DNA of 64,000 nucleotides from Ricordea florida (taxonomy: Eukaryota > Cnidaria > Anthozoa > Corallimorpharia > Ricordeidae): contig OX453272.1 in assembly GCA_949710005.1 (NCBI GenBank), positions 26,896,130 through 26,960,129 of the forward strand, read 5' to 3'. The notes under the pieces were generated by a model, which searched no databases, was not told the DNA's origin, and saw only the letters and a list, made by a program, of their open reading frames with translations. The position numbers and the translations under genes were made by a program. Of this stretch, positions 1 to 11,112 are shown one piece after another (within the stretch, counting starts at the first letter, position 1; each line of letters opens with the position of its first letter).

Positions 1-289
1 GATATAAGCATATTTTTATCCCCTAAAATTTTTTCATCTGTTCGGATTTCCTAGCTGAAAGTCTTGTGATCCGAAAATTATAGCGATCAAAACTTACCTT
101 TTCGAAAATTTCGGCCAGAAAAAAGGCTCCCGAAAATTCTAGGTGACCTTTTTACATTAAAAATCCGTTAAAAATGGGCAATAATACCATTTTTTAGATG
201 TTCGATAATCCTAGGAGAGGCAAACAAGCAAGAAATTTTTTTAACAAATGTTCCGAAAATTCTAGATCTCAATCGTCTTCCGAACAGAT
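1..289. repeat. AT-rich segment with a short repeated motif
   Basis: No coding signal is seen. Variants of CCGAAAATTCTAG recur at about 72-86, 104-113, 129-143 and 250-264, with a looser version near 203-215. The segment abuts the point where the minus-strand BEL/Pao homology stops, so it may be the edge of another insertion or part of an unrecognised element that continues left of the window. Confidence 0.4.
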
Positions 290-644
290 ATTTTCCGAAG
301 ATTGACGTTGGGTGCCCCTGAAGGGTGCGACTTGTGACTTCGCTGCAATCAATCTGAACTGGTACTTGTCACCGTTTGTTTTCTGGCGGATGTAGGCACA
401 AGTTCCAAAAGCGTCTTGTGACGCGTCTGAGAATACGCACAGCATTGGCGGTTCGGTTGCATTTACACAGCACAAACTTCTCTGAAAGGTTATCTTGTTA
501 AGTTCCTTCATCTCTTCTTCTGATAACTTCCTGCAGAAATTCATATTCACCATTTCGGTCATCTGCTGGTCATATGCCTTGGCCTGATCCGGGTTCGACT
601 TTAGGCGACGTTCTGTTGCTTCTAGCCGTTTCAGTGAGATACTC
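290..644 (-). pseudogene. BEL/Pao retrotransposon pol fragment (3' piece, RNase H side)
   Basis: The minus-strand reading from 644 to about 290 has the BEL/Pao pol segment between the reverse transcriptase and RNase H-like regions, with the recognisable stretch PPMLCVFSDASQDAFGTCAY. Homology stops abruptly near 290 after residues SQVAPF. It is the continuation of the fragment at 6724-7240: with the LINE between them removed, the two pieces meet in frame (a leucine/serine-rich segment before the SLKRLEATERRLK stretch). The element is broken at both ends and no LTRs are visible. Confidence 0.75.
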
Positions 645-1008
645 CGATCAAGAGGAGATGACGTCGATCATGTATTCTCTACTTTCTATAGTAAATTTAA
701 CAAAATTCTTAATAAGCATGCTCCCATAAAGACCCTATCTAAAAGGAGGATTAAACAACTATCTAAACCTTGGATAACCAAGGGAATAAGAGCTGCCATA
801 AAAACAAAAAATCATCTCTTCTACAATGGCGAAAATTCAAAATATAAAATCTATCGCAACATGATAACTAATCTAATACTATAAGCAAGAAGAATTATTA
901 TTCGAGTTACTTCAGCGAAAATTTTAATAACATGAGAAAGACCTGGGGAGGTATCAATAATTTGTTAAGTCGTAAAAGGAATAAACGCAAAAGCATAAAT
1001 ACGCTTAA
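645..1008 (+). pseudogene. LINE ORF2, 5' part (endonuclease-RT linker)
   Basis: Translation gives a basic linker typical of LINE ORF2 upstream of the RT (for example KPWITKGIRAAIKTKNHLFY). A one-base frameshift lies near 880, after which the frame beginning at about 886 continues through RKTWGGINNLLSRKRNK to 1004. There the piggyBac target site TTAA (1005-1008) interrupts it. Reading from codon 1004-1006 across one TTAA into 4682 keeps the same frame. Confidence 0.75.
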
Positions 1009-1024
1009 CTCATTTTTGTCAGGC
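1005..1024 (+). repeat. piggyBac left TTAA and terminal inverted repeat
   Basis: TTAA at 1005-1008 is followed by a terminal repeat that matches the inverted right end with two mismatches in its first 16 bases. Confidence 0.88.
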
Positions 1025-1696
1025 ACAAAAAGCACAAAATTGACCACAATGGACATTTTATTTAATATCTCAACAGGTATTTACAGCAATGTGGACTACT
1101 ATATCTCAATTGAAAGGGGATAAAATGGGCTTCTTATAAAAAAAAGAATCTCATCATGACATCCAATAATATTTCAGTAAAAAAATCCTAATTAGCATAA
1201 ATTTGCATAATTATTCATGAGATTTGTGGAAAAAATGAAATTTTTCCAGAATGATAGGTTATTGTACAGAACTGTTAAAAAGAAAAATGTTCCTCATCAT
1301 ATCAGGAGAGTGTCCTGAAAATCTGGCTGAAAAAGATAAAATCTAGAATTAGATATGATTTTTTATATACAACCATGTTAGTACATGAAAATCGGCAAAA
1401 ATTTTTTTTTTTTGGAAAATGTTGTTTGCAGGTGTATCTGTTTAGGGCTGGGTCTGAAAGCATTGAAAAAGGAAAAAGGGCCCCCCCTCCCCCCGAGGGA
1501 CCCTCCTCCACCCCTGCCAATCATTGGCAGGCCCCACTGCTAATGCTGCACCTAACTCACAATAACGTTAATTTGGTACTAACCTAAGTCATATAAACTA
1601 CAGTATTTTTTTTGGTATTTCTTTATTTTATTATTTTTTTATTAATTATTTTTATATATCAAGAACAATGCATAATAGAGATAATAAACTATGAAT

Positions 1697-4470
1697 TTAA
1701 GTGTTGTGATACTCCCTGGTGTGAAACTCCGCAAAGCAGTTCTTATCCCCCGTCACATGCATGTAGCTCTTGTTGCATTGTGGTGCTCTGCAAAAAGAAT
1801 ACACCCTATTGTCAGCCTTGGTTTTCTTGTAGCACACGACACAGCGTTTCTTCTCCTTGGAGAAAACTGGAATATGCACAGTTTCGAACTCCCCCGGAGG
1901 AGGAGGAGCTGGTTTCGCTGTGCCATGTACAGGTGGTACATCATATTCAGGGAAATCACACAATTGTCTTACAAGCTCTTCCCTGAATTGAGCCAGTGAA
2001 TAATCAGGTGACCTACGAAGGGCTTCATTGTCAGGAAACTTAGCCTGGTGCTCTTTGAAAAGAATAAAACTGTTAACTACAGCTATATCAATGAGGTGGA
2101 AAAACAAAGTTTTCCACCACCTCATACACTTACGTAAGACATTATTGGTAGCTAAAATCTGATCAGATCTGTCGACTGCATTCATATATTTATTATAATT
2201 ACTAATAGTTTTGGGCTGTGGTACCACTTTAGTGCTCCACACACCAGCAGTCTTAGATTTACGGGACACCTGCACCTGATCATTAGCATTATCTATGGTT
2301 GTTAACATTGAAACGACTTTATTATCCACCCACTGCAATGCTAAACAGGGGGGATCCCTATGCCAACGCATACTTCCCCTTTTTTCTTTCTTGGCCCATG
2401 CCTTGCCATTCTTCAGAATAGGAGGAAAATCTCTTCTGGTCTCCATGATGGTACCTGTGGCAGGGACCCCTACTGTAAACAAATGTTTAAATAGGGTCAC
2501 TGAAGTGTAAAAATTGTCAACAAATAAATGGTAGCCCTGATTTAGGAAATGTTCCATTAGTTTCACAACAACATCAAAGCCAAGCCCATTTGCACTAACA
2601 GTCTGCCCTGCTGCTTTACCAATGTAGACATCAAAGTCCACAGTGTAGCCATTAGAGCTGTCTGCTAGCACCCAGAGTTTGATTCCCCATTTTGTGGGCT
2701 TGTCCTTGATGTACTGCCGTATACCAGACCTATGCCTAGACTTTACCATACGTTCATCAATAGCTACATTTTGTCTAGGTTGATATAAAGAAAGACATCT
2801 AGATTTAAAATAACCAATAAATGACTCTACTTTACGTAATTTATCCCCGGTCTCCTCAGTTGCTGGATCGACAACATGTAGCAGGGCCATAAGGGCTCTA
2901 AATCTGGTTCTAGACATGATTGCTCGTGCCCAGAGACCATGGTACAGGGTCTTTACACTCCAATACCTGTCTACATTTCCAATTTTGACAAGACCAAAAT
3001 AAATCAACATAGCAATCAACCTCTTGATCTCATCAGGTGTTACGTCTAACCAGCTCCCATCAGGCTGAGCATAAGACCGAAAGTTACCTTCTGTTATATG
3101 CTCAGTAGCATAACTGTTAGTATTATTACATATAGTGTTTATCATATCTACTGTAAAGAAAAGGAAAAAAAAATCAACAGCCCTTGTCATAGCATTCCGG
3201 AGAAGAGGTCGGCCAAAGTGGATACCAGGTGGGCGCGAAGGGTTGAAACCAGGGAGGATATTGCCAACATCTGCGTCATCATAGCTCTTGGGTGCTGGAC
3301 CAGGGACAGCATCACCACGAACAGGACCAGGAGCACTAGCAGGACCACGACCACGACCACGACCAAGAACACGACCACGAGCACCGGGACGTACAACTGG
3401 GGCACGGACACGGGGACGGGGACGGGGATCACCATAAAACGAAGCAGGGGCGTGGGGTACTATACAAATATAAAATAATATTATAATTGGATGTGTGTAT
3501 AATCCACAGATATGCTGATATGGGCCAAAAAATAAACTTTCTCTTGCATAAATAGTACTTATACAGTTCAAATACTGACCTGGAGGAACAGCAGGGTTAG
3601 CAGGACCACGACCAGCAGGAGCAGGAGTAGCAAAGCCATGGGGGACTACATGGAAACATAAAAATAATTATTGAAATATTTTTATCACCATGTAAATAAA
3701 TAAATATGCTGGAATCATGTGCAAATGTGCAAATGAAAGTAAGAATTTTATATAATAATTTCAAATTTCTACTATTTAGGCTAAATTTATGCCAATTGAA
3801 AAATAGTTGACACACCAGGAACATCTGTATCACGGGCATCCTCCTGCGTTCCTTCTTCATCTTCTTCAATTACTACACGCTCTCCTTCTTCATGTTCTTC
3901 TTCTTCTTCAGCACTAAGATGATTACAAACACACTTTGTTTTTACTTAGCTTTATTTAAAATTTAATCACACAAAAAATAAGAAAACAAATGCCAATTCA
4001 CAAACGCGTACACAACAAAATCAAGCAACACGACCCGATCGCATCTCTCCATGGAAACACAACATCACTTTAGCGTCGGCTCGTATTTCGCGTCCCCTTT
4101 TGTTAGACCAAAATATCGCTCAAAAAGAAGCTTTCCTCCAAAATTATTGAGCTGTGTACTCCCGTATATGAATTCATAGATATCTTTTATGACATAGGCA
4201 AGAATTCAGACGCAAAAAAGGCATGCTAAAGAGCATATCCTCGCATTTCAAAAACCTCTGGGCAACTGCGTCACTTTGGGGAAGCCTCGTGTTCGAAAGT
4301 TTATTGATCGCTTACCTTGATTCTTCGCTCTGATTTTCGAGCTGGCGATCTAAATCGCTTTCCTCGCCACTAGACATACCACCAGGATCTTCATCGCCAT
4401 CCAAAATCATCTCTAGAACGTCATTTGGATCGACATACTCGACTCGCGCTCTCTTCGACACGGACGCCAT
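1697..4470 (-). CDS. piggyBac transposase, four exons
   Basis: The proposed coding sequence joins 4470-4316, 3913-3816, 3645-3580 and 3459-1697. Exon lengths are 155, 98, 66 and 1763 nt, giving 693 codons plus stop. All introns have GT and AG ends and the phases fit (2, 1, 1). The protein cuts and pastes the element at TTAA. Exon 1 starts MASVSKRARVEYVDPNDV and is acidic, as is exon 2 (runs of Glu). Exon 4 opens with an Arg/Gly/Pro-rich stretch encoded by short repeats (about 3310-3430). The DDE domain follows, with candidate catalytic Asp in VAIDERMVKS, HLFVDNFYTS and MNAVDRSDQ. The C-terminus is Cys/His-rich (RCVVCYKK..., QCNKSYMHV), matching the zinc-binding end of the family. Nothing seen is broken, in contrast to the host LINE. 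Confidence 0.9.
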
Positions 4471-4661
4471 ACTCACGGTCGGAAAGTGAAAAATGAAAAA
4501 TTCGTCGTGTATGGCACATTTAAGTGTTTTAGCCCAAAATCGCTCGGTGATTGGCTAAGTCTATAACCTCCCTGTTCTCCAAATATGGAGGGAATCGGAT
4601 GTAACGCAATTTTTTGCGAATTTTTTTCTTCCTTGGGTATATATGTACCCAAATTTTACTT

Positions 4662-4681
4662 GCGTGACAGAAATGAGTTAA
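4662..4681 (-). repeat. piggyBac right terminal inverted repeat and TTAA
   Basis: This is the inverted partner of the left end. TTAA occupies 4678-4681 and LINE coding sequence resumes at 4682. Confidence 0.88.
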
Positions 4682-6473
4682 ACATTTAAATAATAATACA
4701 TTTACTCCCAATAAATCAACAATCTCTAATATTTTTAACGAGCATTTCGCAACCGTTGGCTTAAAATTAGCTGCTAAACTCCCAAGCTCTGAGAAACACT
4801 TTACTAAGTTTCTCTATAAAGAAAAATCACCTTCATCTTCTTTTCTATTTCAATCAATAACTCCTAGTGAAGTTAAGCTTGAAATAATGTCAATGCCAGC
4901 TAATAAGTCACATGGATTTCACTCTTGCCCAACCTTCATATTAAAATATGCATGTGACTCTATAAAGGCTATACTAACCGACGTTTTCAATCTGTCTATG
5001 GAGACTGGAAATTACCCATCAAAGCTAAAAATGGCAAAAGTGATCCCAATTTTTAAAGCCGATGATGAACTAGACCCAAATAATTACAGACCAATCTCCT
5101 TATTATCATGTTTTAATAGAATCTTCGAAAAACTTATGCAAAAGAGAATGAAATTATTTATAGATAAGGAAGGAATTCTGTGCTCATCACAATACGGGTT
5201 CAGACAAAAACATTCAACTGAATATGCCATACTAGACATCGTCAATAAAATACAGTCAAATATGGACAAGGGACATTTTTCTTGTGGAATCTTCATCGAC
5301 TTACAGAAAGCTTTTGACACAGTAAATCATGACATATTACTGAAAAAATTGGACTATTATGGATTTCGTGGAATTGTAAATGAGTGGTTCTCGTCCTATC
5401 TTAAGCAAAGAACTCAAACAACTGTCATAGAATCCTTTAGTTCAGACTCTTTAAGTATTACTTGTGGCGTCCCACAGGGCTCAGTGCTAGGCCCACTTCT
5501 CTTTCTTCTATATGTCAATGATATCTGTTCTTGTTCTTCGAAATTAAAATTCTATTTATTTGCTGATGATACAAATTTACTATTTTCCCATAAAAATCTT
5601 AAAGTACTTGAGTTAACTATGAACGAGGAACTTATACATGTTTATCATTGGCTAACCTCAAATAAACTCAGTCTTAATTTTAAAAAATCAAATTTTGTTA
5701 TTTTTCGCCCTTATCAAAAGAAACTCTCCTTTACACCTAAACTATTTATCCATAATGCTAGTACAAATAGAAATTCACAGTTAGAATGTAAAGATTTTGT
5801 AAAATATTTAGGAGTTCTAATTGACCATAAACTCTCTTGGAATAACCACATCAATACAATTCTTTTAAAAATTAGTAGAACCGTCGGTCTTTTGTCAAAA
5901 CTGCGACATTTTGTTCCCCTTAATACACTTGTTTCAATTTACCGTTCTTTAATAGCACCTTATATTCGATATGGCTTGATTGCTTGGGGTCAAACAAGCA
6001 AAAAACAATTAAACAAACTCTTAATTCTCCAGAAACGTGGACTTCGCTTTATACATTTTGCCAATCCCCGAGATCATGCTATTCCTCTTTTCATAAACAC
6101 AAAAATATTGCCAGTAAACTTTCTTTATTATTAATTACTTGCAGAAGCTATGTTTGACGTGAGTAACAGCGTTGTACCCACTAACATTCAGGAATTGTTT
6201 CTCCCGCTTTCTAGGGTCCACTCGTACAACACCAGATCGTCTACATCTCAAGACTTTTACGTAATGAAATCTAATCTTGAAATCCAAAAGAACTCCTTCT
6301 CGAGAATTGGTGCAAAATTGTGGAATCATCTACCAGCTGAGATACGCACGTCTCCGAAACCAAAATTTAAGAGTAAAATTCGTTCCCTATTATTTGATAT
6401 ACTTGAAACTGGTGATGCTTATTATGATTTAGATGAAATAATTTTTGAAATGAAGAAAAGAACATTTTGACTG
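4682..6473 (+). pseudogene. LINE ORF2, reverse transcriptase and C-terminal part, one nonsense codon
   Basis: The frame is open from 4682 to 6131. Reverse transcriptase motifs are in order: the KVIPIFKADD and NYRPISLL region, GIFIDLQKAFDTVNHDILL, GVPQGSVLGPLLFLLYVNDI and the catalytic FYLFADDTNLL (YLFADD at about 5550-5567). A thumb region ends near 6130. A TAA at 6132-6134 interrupts it, and the same frame continues through FLPLSRVHSYNTRSS to the stop at 6471-6473. The enzyme primes reverse transcription at the nicked target. This copy lacks the endonuclease and carries an internal stop, so it is non-autonomous. Confidence 0.88.
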
Positions 6474-6723
6474 TATTTATTAAGTTATTTAGCTATTTAA
6501 TTTAATTTTTGTTTAACTCCTGCTTAAAATCATAGCCCACAAACGTTTCCTCCTCATTTTTCTCTCACTTTACAAACACTTGAATACAGTTTTTTTTATA
6601 GCAGTCTTCTTTTTTTTTTCCTATATATTTCCTGGCCCGCCTAGACTAGCTCTGCTATTTGCGGTGCCAGGAAACCTGTAATACTATTTGTTTGTATAAT
6701 ACAATAAACTCAAACTCAAACTC

Positions 6724-7240
6724 AGCGCTAGCGATCTGTTATTGGGAAGAAGATTCGGATCCGTCTTCCTAGGATGTGGGATCATCCACTGCCGTCCACG
6801 TTTCTGGCAAGATTTGCTTATGACTTTGGCTTCTTCTCTTTCCACTTGGCTTAACTTGTCGGCTTCGCAGATGCATGGCCTTACCTTGACCCCCATGGAC
6901 TCTGTTTTCCAGAAATCAGATAGGTCTACGGGTGTAGCGTACTTGACAAACAGTATGCAATTCGCTGGTTGAACGTTTCCTGATGAGCCTCCGAACAACA
7001 CCCATGCCTTGCTACAAGCTCTCCTGCTTGTCTGGTTTGGCCTGTATGCATGTTAGCATGGTCAATGCCTATAAGGATATCAATCGGTCCCCTTCCACGT
7101 CTGATCGTCTCGCTTGAATGTCCCAGGAGTTCGGTTATCTGTGTAATTGGAGCTGGGGCAACGTCATCACTGATGTTTGGGATTCCAATGGCAGTTATCG
7201 AATACTTCTTGTAATCATCTCCAGAACTGACAGGTACTCG
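6724..7240 (-). pseudogene. BEL/Pao retrotransposon pol fragment (5' piece, protease to RT)
   Basis: On the minus strand the segment reads from a retropepsin-like region (about 7230-7030, SSGDDYKKYSITAIGIPN, GPIDILIGIDHA) into the linker before the RT (FWKTESMGVKVRPCICEADK) and stops at NNRSLA (about 6727). A frameshift appears near 7010, where the protease-like frame and the frame of WVLFGGSSGNVQP do not meet. The missing continuation is at 644-290 on the far side of the LINE. Homology ends at about 7240. Confidence 0.75.
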
Positions 7241-8608
7241 GTATTAATTTAATTTAATGTGACATTTTAGTAAGTGCAAAATACAGGCTTAGAAATGGCT
7301 TTAAGAAAAGAAGTCTAATTTCTTTTTCAATACTGCCAAGAGCATGACAAAGAGCTCATACGTTGCCTTGTACTAGCTATTATAAACTGTATTTTGTAAC
7401 TGCTAAAATACTTTTGCAAAAACATGCACTGCCTAATATTCTTCTTCGACAACTTTTTCATTCGAAGGCTGTAAAACTGCAGTGACACAATGCTGATGAA
7501 TCACAAGTAAAGTGGGAATGATTTTTATTTTAATTTGGTGGCTAGTTTCCATTTAATTTGTGTATAACAGCAGTGGCACTGTGAGAGGAACTTTGGCATA
7601 CAATGGAGACAACTCAAAAGCCAACTGGAAATTATTTGATGATGTTAATTGGATGGCTTGTTTCAATTGTCATTGCTCTGGCTTCAAATACTGTTAACGG
7701 AGGAGTAACAGGGTTGTCATGGTCAGGAAAAACGTTTTTTGTTTGTTTGTTTGTTTTTTTTTTCAAGGTTAAGAAAAAGTTGAAAAATTGTAAATGATGT
7801 CATTGAAATTCTCAATATACCTAAAAGTCGAGGAATTTTACTTTGTGCTAGTCATTAGGTTGTGAAGATTGCTTGTTAACAAAAGTAATGCATTTTGTAA
7901 AGTTCCTGCAAAGCAATTATTGTTTATTTCTGTGGCAGAAAAAAATTTTTCCATCACAATTGGTGGCAACCCTTTGTAATAATTGTGTTGCTTGCATCAC
8001 TGATCGGTGTAAAAATAGATTTAGTTTCATTAGTTTTTACTTTTCTACAGCTAGGTTTTTGCATAATCTCAAAAGAAATTATTACAATTAAGTGCTCAGA
8101 TTCTTTTCATGCTGTCTGCATACATTTTTCTCAACAACTTGCTCGAGTGATTAATAAATGTCTGGTTGCCTGTAGACAAAAGTTTGAAGCAGTCATGGGT
8201 AAATAAAGCAACACAACAGCAACACATATAAGAGTGTATAGAGACATTAGTGTTTTTGTAAAACTTCATCTATAGTAGTCGTTCTTATGACATTTTTACT
8301 AGCAGTGCAAATACAAGAATATTTTTATCATATATAGATGTGAAAACATGATATATCAACAATATGCTTCTATATTTCCTGCTGAAATGGGTCTGTTGTA
8401 CTTGCTAGAATGTAAATATACCTGATTTGTCATTTGTTGCATTTAAAAGTAGAATAAAGTGATGTTAACTTTTATCTTTCAATTAGTTTCACAACATTTT
8501 TTGTCTACTGAAAGAAAGCCAAGTTGCAGAATGGAATATCAGTCCACTTTGGTTGTGTTTGAAATAAGTGAGGGAAAATGTGAACAAGAAATATGAAAAA
8601 GAAGCGTT
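7241..8608. other. Non-coding, no recognisable feature
   Basis: Short open frames here (for example 7603-7797) show no domain, splice context or composition that supports a gene. The stretch is AT-rich with several poly-T runs. I see no repeat structure in it. Confidence 0.4.
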
Positions 8609-8734
8609 CACCCTTATGGGGCGCCGTTTGTAAATTTATTATTTGACCTATTTTGGGAGAATTTTCTTATGATTTACTTCATTATTTATGATAATTTAGC
8701 TCAGTGGTTAAATTATCATAAATAACCATTTTTA

Positions 8735-8965
8735 CTCAAATTGGTTATTTCATATAACCAATTTTGTTTCCATTGGTTATTTGATAAAACCGATCTTGTT
8801 TCCCACTGGTTATTTGATAAAACCATTGTTGTGTTTTTGGTTATTTGATAAAACCATTTTTGAGTTTTTGGTTATATGATATAACCAACGCGGCCACATT
8901 TGGTTATTTGATAAAACCATTTTATGCGCCGTTTCATGAAACTGGTTATATGAAATAACCAAAGT
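8735..8965. repeat. Tandem hairpin subrepeats in the FB1 left arm
   Basis: About seven units of roughly 30-35 bp each carry TGGTTATnnnATAACCA-like self-complementary cores separated by short variable spacers. The mirror-image array is at about 9925-10160 in the right arm. Arms built of subrepeats are typical of foldback-type elements. Confidence 0.8.
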
Positions 8966-9334
8966 GTCAGGATGTTTGACGCTATCCAGATTTATCACTA
9001 GCATTCGTGACTTTGTTGACCCGCATACCGATCATGCAACTTTGAAACAAAGGGTTATTCAAGATCTTGGCGGGAATTTTAGTTTTACGACATCCATTCT
9101 ATGTTGTCATCCATTCTATGGTGACACGCATGCGCGACTGCCAAGTTCGTGTTTTAGCCATTCTCGCAGCTTTGCCCTCACGAGTATGACTATGTCTTGT
9201 AAAGAACGTCCTTTCTTATATAATTAAGACTTGTTTTTGCAATGGTTGGCTTTCAATTAAATGCCAGTCTTTCACACGGATGAGTTGGTATTGTGAAACA
9301 AAAGGCAAGATTTGTTTGTTTTTCTTTGTGTTTG

Positions 9335-9620
9335 TTACAGGGCTTGCTCTCTGTTTCTAAATTTCACGTCATAAAGTGTTTTCCGTATCAAACTCTCTGG
9401 GTGATCTCTGAGGTGTTTTCTGAAGTTTCTATCTCTCTCTTCAAACTGAATATTAGAGGAGTTTATTCTCAACAGCCTCAAGGCCTTCTCCCTTGATAAA
9501 ACCTTTTTTGACACATGGGGCGGTGACATGAAGAGTGATGCGTGTATTGGACGTTTCTGTCGGTTTTAAAGGAGTTGGAGATCTGTAGATAATTCTTTCC
9601 GTTGAATTCAAATGAGTTTC
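9335..9620 (-). pseudogene. Penelope-like element RT C-terminal fragment in the FB1 loop
   Basis: The minus-strand translation shows VQYTHHSSCHRP, then in another frame KALRLLRINSSNIQFEERDRNFRKHL and later SLIRKTLYDVKFRNREQAL. This is the segment just after the RT palm in Penelope-like elements, the conserved 'SCHPPG...GE..RLLR' region. A frameshift lies near 9520. The same region of a related element lies in the loop of FB2 (about 42019-42420), in the same orientation. No GIY-YIG domain follows. Confidence 0.6.
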
Positions 9621-10206
9621 CTGTAGTATTAGCCTTAACTCTTGCTCGACTAGTGGTGTGGGGATAGGAGTTTTATTTTGGTGAAATGAAACTGCTGTAG
9701 CCGGATATTACGAGGTCGTCGTTGTTGGCCACGGTAATACTAAAATGTGCTTGAAGTCGATACCGCAGAAGTAACGATGCCGCGGAGAGCTATTCATAAA
9801 AACTAAGGAATTCCCGCCAAGATCTTGAATAACCCTTTGTTTCAAAGTTGCATGATCGGTATGCGGGTCAACAAAGTCACGAATGCTAGTGATAAATCTG
9901 GATAGCGTTAAACATCCTGACACTTTGGTTATTTCATATAACCAGTTTCATGAAACGGCGCATAAAATGGTTTTATCATATAACCAAATGTGGCCGCGTT
10001 GGTTATATCATATAACCAAAAACTCAAAAATGGTTTTATCAAATAACCAAAAACACAACAATGGTTTTATCAAATAACCAGTGGGAAACAAGATCGGTTT
10101 TATCAAATAACCAATGGAAACAAAATTGGTTATATGAAATAACCAATTTGAGTAAAAATGGTTATTTATGATAATTTAACCACTGAGCTAAATTATCATA
10201 AATAAG

Positions 10207-10350
10207 TAATGGTAATAGGACTGAGTGGAGTCCAATTCGGTCTGTAATCATACGAGTGATTAACAAAATCGGACGACCGCGTAGCGGGAGTCCGATTTGT
10301 CACGAGTATGATTGCAGACCTAATTGGACGACACGAAGTCTTATTACCAA
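10207..10350. mobile_element. Palindromic MITE, copy 1 (inside the FB1 right arm)
   Basis: An imperfect palindrome begins TAATGGTAATAGGACTGAG and ends with the complementary CGAAGTCTTATTACCA; its centre is at about 10275-10290. Related copies are at 33412-33567 and 35818-35971. The interruption of the arm extends to about 10593, so further inserted sequence accompanies the palindrome. Confidence 0.7.
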
Positions 10351-10474
10351 TTAATCATAACTTTAAAATTTTTTTTGATATATAAAGTTCTTTTTTTTAA
10401 ATCAAATCACATGAAAATCCAAGATTTGTTTTGCTAGCAGTGAAAAAAAAGCCATTTAAGCGCGCGCGTGATGG

Positions 10475-10509
<35 letters not shown>

Positions 10510-10667
10510 TGTCCTATTTAACTGTCCTATTAAGGCTGAAATCAGGGCAGTTGATAGCCAATCAGATTTGAGAATTTTGTTATAGTTATGATTATGAAGT
10601 AAATCATAAGAAAATTCTCCCAAAATAGGTCAAATAATAAATTTACAAACGGCGCCCCATACACCCT

Positions 10668-11112
10668 AGCTTCTACCAAAGAAGTAAAGCCGACTAATCA
10701 TATGGTCTCTTATTAGGACTTCTGACCACAGGTCGTGTTACTCTTACTCCAAAAAAAGGAAAATTAAACATGACCCTAAAAAAATCTGTAAGTCATTTTG
10801 TTGCCGACTTAAATGTGATTTTATGAACCTTTAATGTAACACTAAATGACAATTAAAGGAGACTTTAAATCAACAATCAAACATTTTAGTTGAATTAAAG
10901 GTGAATTAAGAGCGGTTTTAAGGCCATTTAGGCCGCACACTTAAAGTCTATGAAATAAGCCTTTTGACCATCTTTAATTACAACTTAAATCTGCCACAAA
11001 ATACTTCATAAGAAGACTTAATTTAGTACATTAAAGTCAAATTAAAGGAACACTTCAGTGGTTTCGTGTAAAAAGTAAAGATCTACAAAACACGTCATTT
11101 GTTAACCATTAG
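10668..11112. other. Non-coding segment with irregular TTAAAG motifs
   Basis: No gene is seen. Between about 10790 and 11060 the hexamer TTAAAG and near variants (AATTAAAGG, ACTTAAAG) recur many times on both strands at irregular spacing. This could be chance in AT-rich DNA or an old, decayed repeat. Confidence 0.35.

Larger units (their letters stand above)
1005..4681 (-). mobile_element. Complete piggyBac transposon with TTAA duplication
   Basis: The left end is TTAA (1005-1008) followed by CTCATTTTTGTCAGGC. The right end, read on the minus strand, is TTAA (4678-4681) followed by CTCATTTCTGTCACGC. TTAA target duplication and short terminal inverted repeats are the hallmark of the piggyBac superfamily. 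Removing the element and one TTAA restores the LINE reading frame around it, which fixes the boundaries. The element is about 3.67 kb and carries one transposase gene. The right subterminal region has a short palindrome (GGGTATATATGTACCC, about 4635-4650). Confidence 0.93.
645..6719 (+). mobile_element. 5'-truncated CR1/L2-like non-LTR retrotransposon (LINE), split by piggyBac
   Basis: This LINE lies inside the BEL/Pao fragment. It begins in the linker between endonuclease and reverse transcriptase, so the endonuclease is missing. It ends in a short CAAACT repeat tail at about 6704-6719. The four bases ACTC occur on both sides (641-644 and 6720-6723) and are either a short target duplication or microhomology with the tail. 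The body runs 645-1004 and 4682-6719. The 3' untranslated part is about 6474-6719. The assignment to the CR1/L2/Jockey group is by resemblance of the RT and the C-terminal 'SYNTRS' segment. Confidence 0.85.
8615..10661. mobile_element. Foldback element FB1 with long inverted arms and a Penelope-like loop
   Basis: The left arm (8615 to about 9078) and right arm (about 9809-10661) are inverted copies. The ends are TATGGGGCGCC and GGCGCCCCATA, flanked by CACCCT at 8609-8614 and 10662-10667, a 6-bp target duplication. The right arm is about 390 bp longer because a palindromic MITE sits in it (10206 to about 10593). Each arm contains about seven subrepeats of roughly 32 bp whose core is itself a small palindrome (TGGTTATTTGATAAAACCA type). 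The loop (about 9079-9808) contains a Penelope-like fragment on the minus strand. No transposase is visible, so mobilisation must have been in trans or is unknown. Confidence 0.85.

Noticed and set aside
3098..3478. Thr-rich plus-strand ORF of 126 aa
   Set aside because: It is the antisense shadow of the Arg/Gly/Pro-rich piggyBac transposase exon.
8964..9923. Two mirror ORFs starting MSGCLTLSRFITSIRDFVDP
   Set aside because: They are the two inverted arms of FB1 read outward to inward. The frames diverge as soon as the arms end and show no domain.
8735..10160. CRISPR-like array of short repeats with spacers
   Set aside because: The units are hairpin subrepeats in the arms of an animal foldback element. 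The spacers are short and shared between arms, and nothing indicates a prokaryotic genome.
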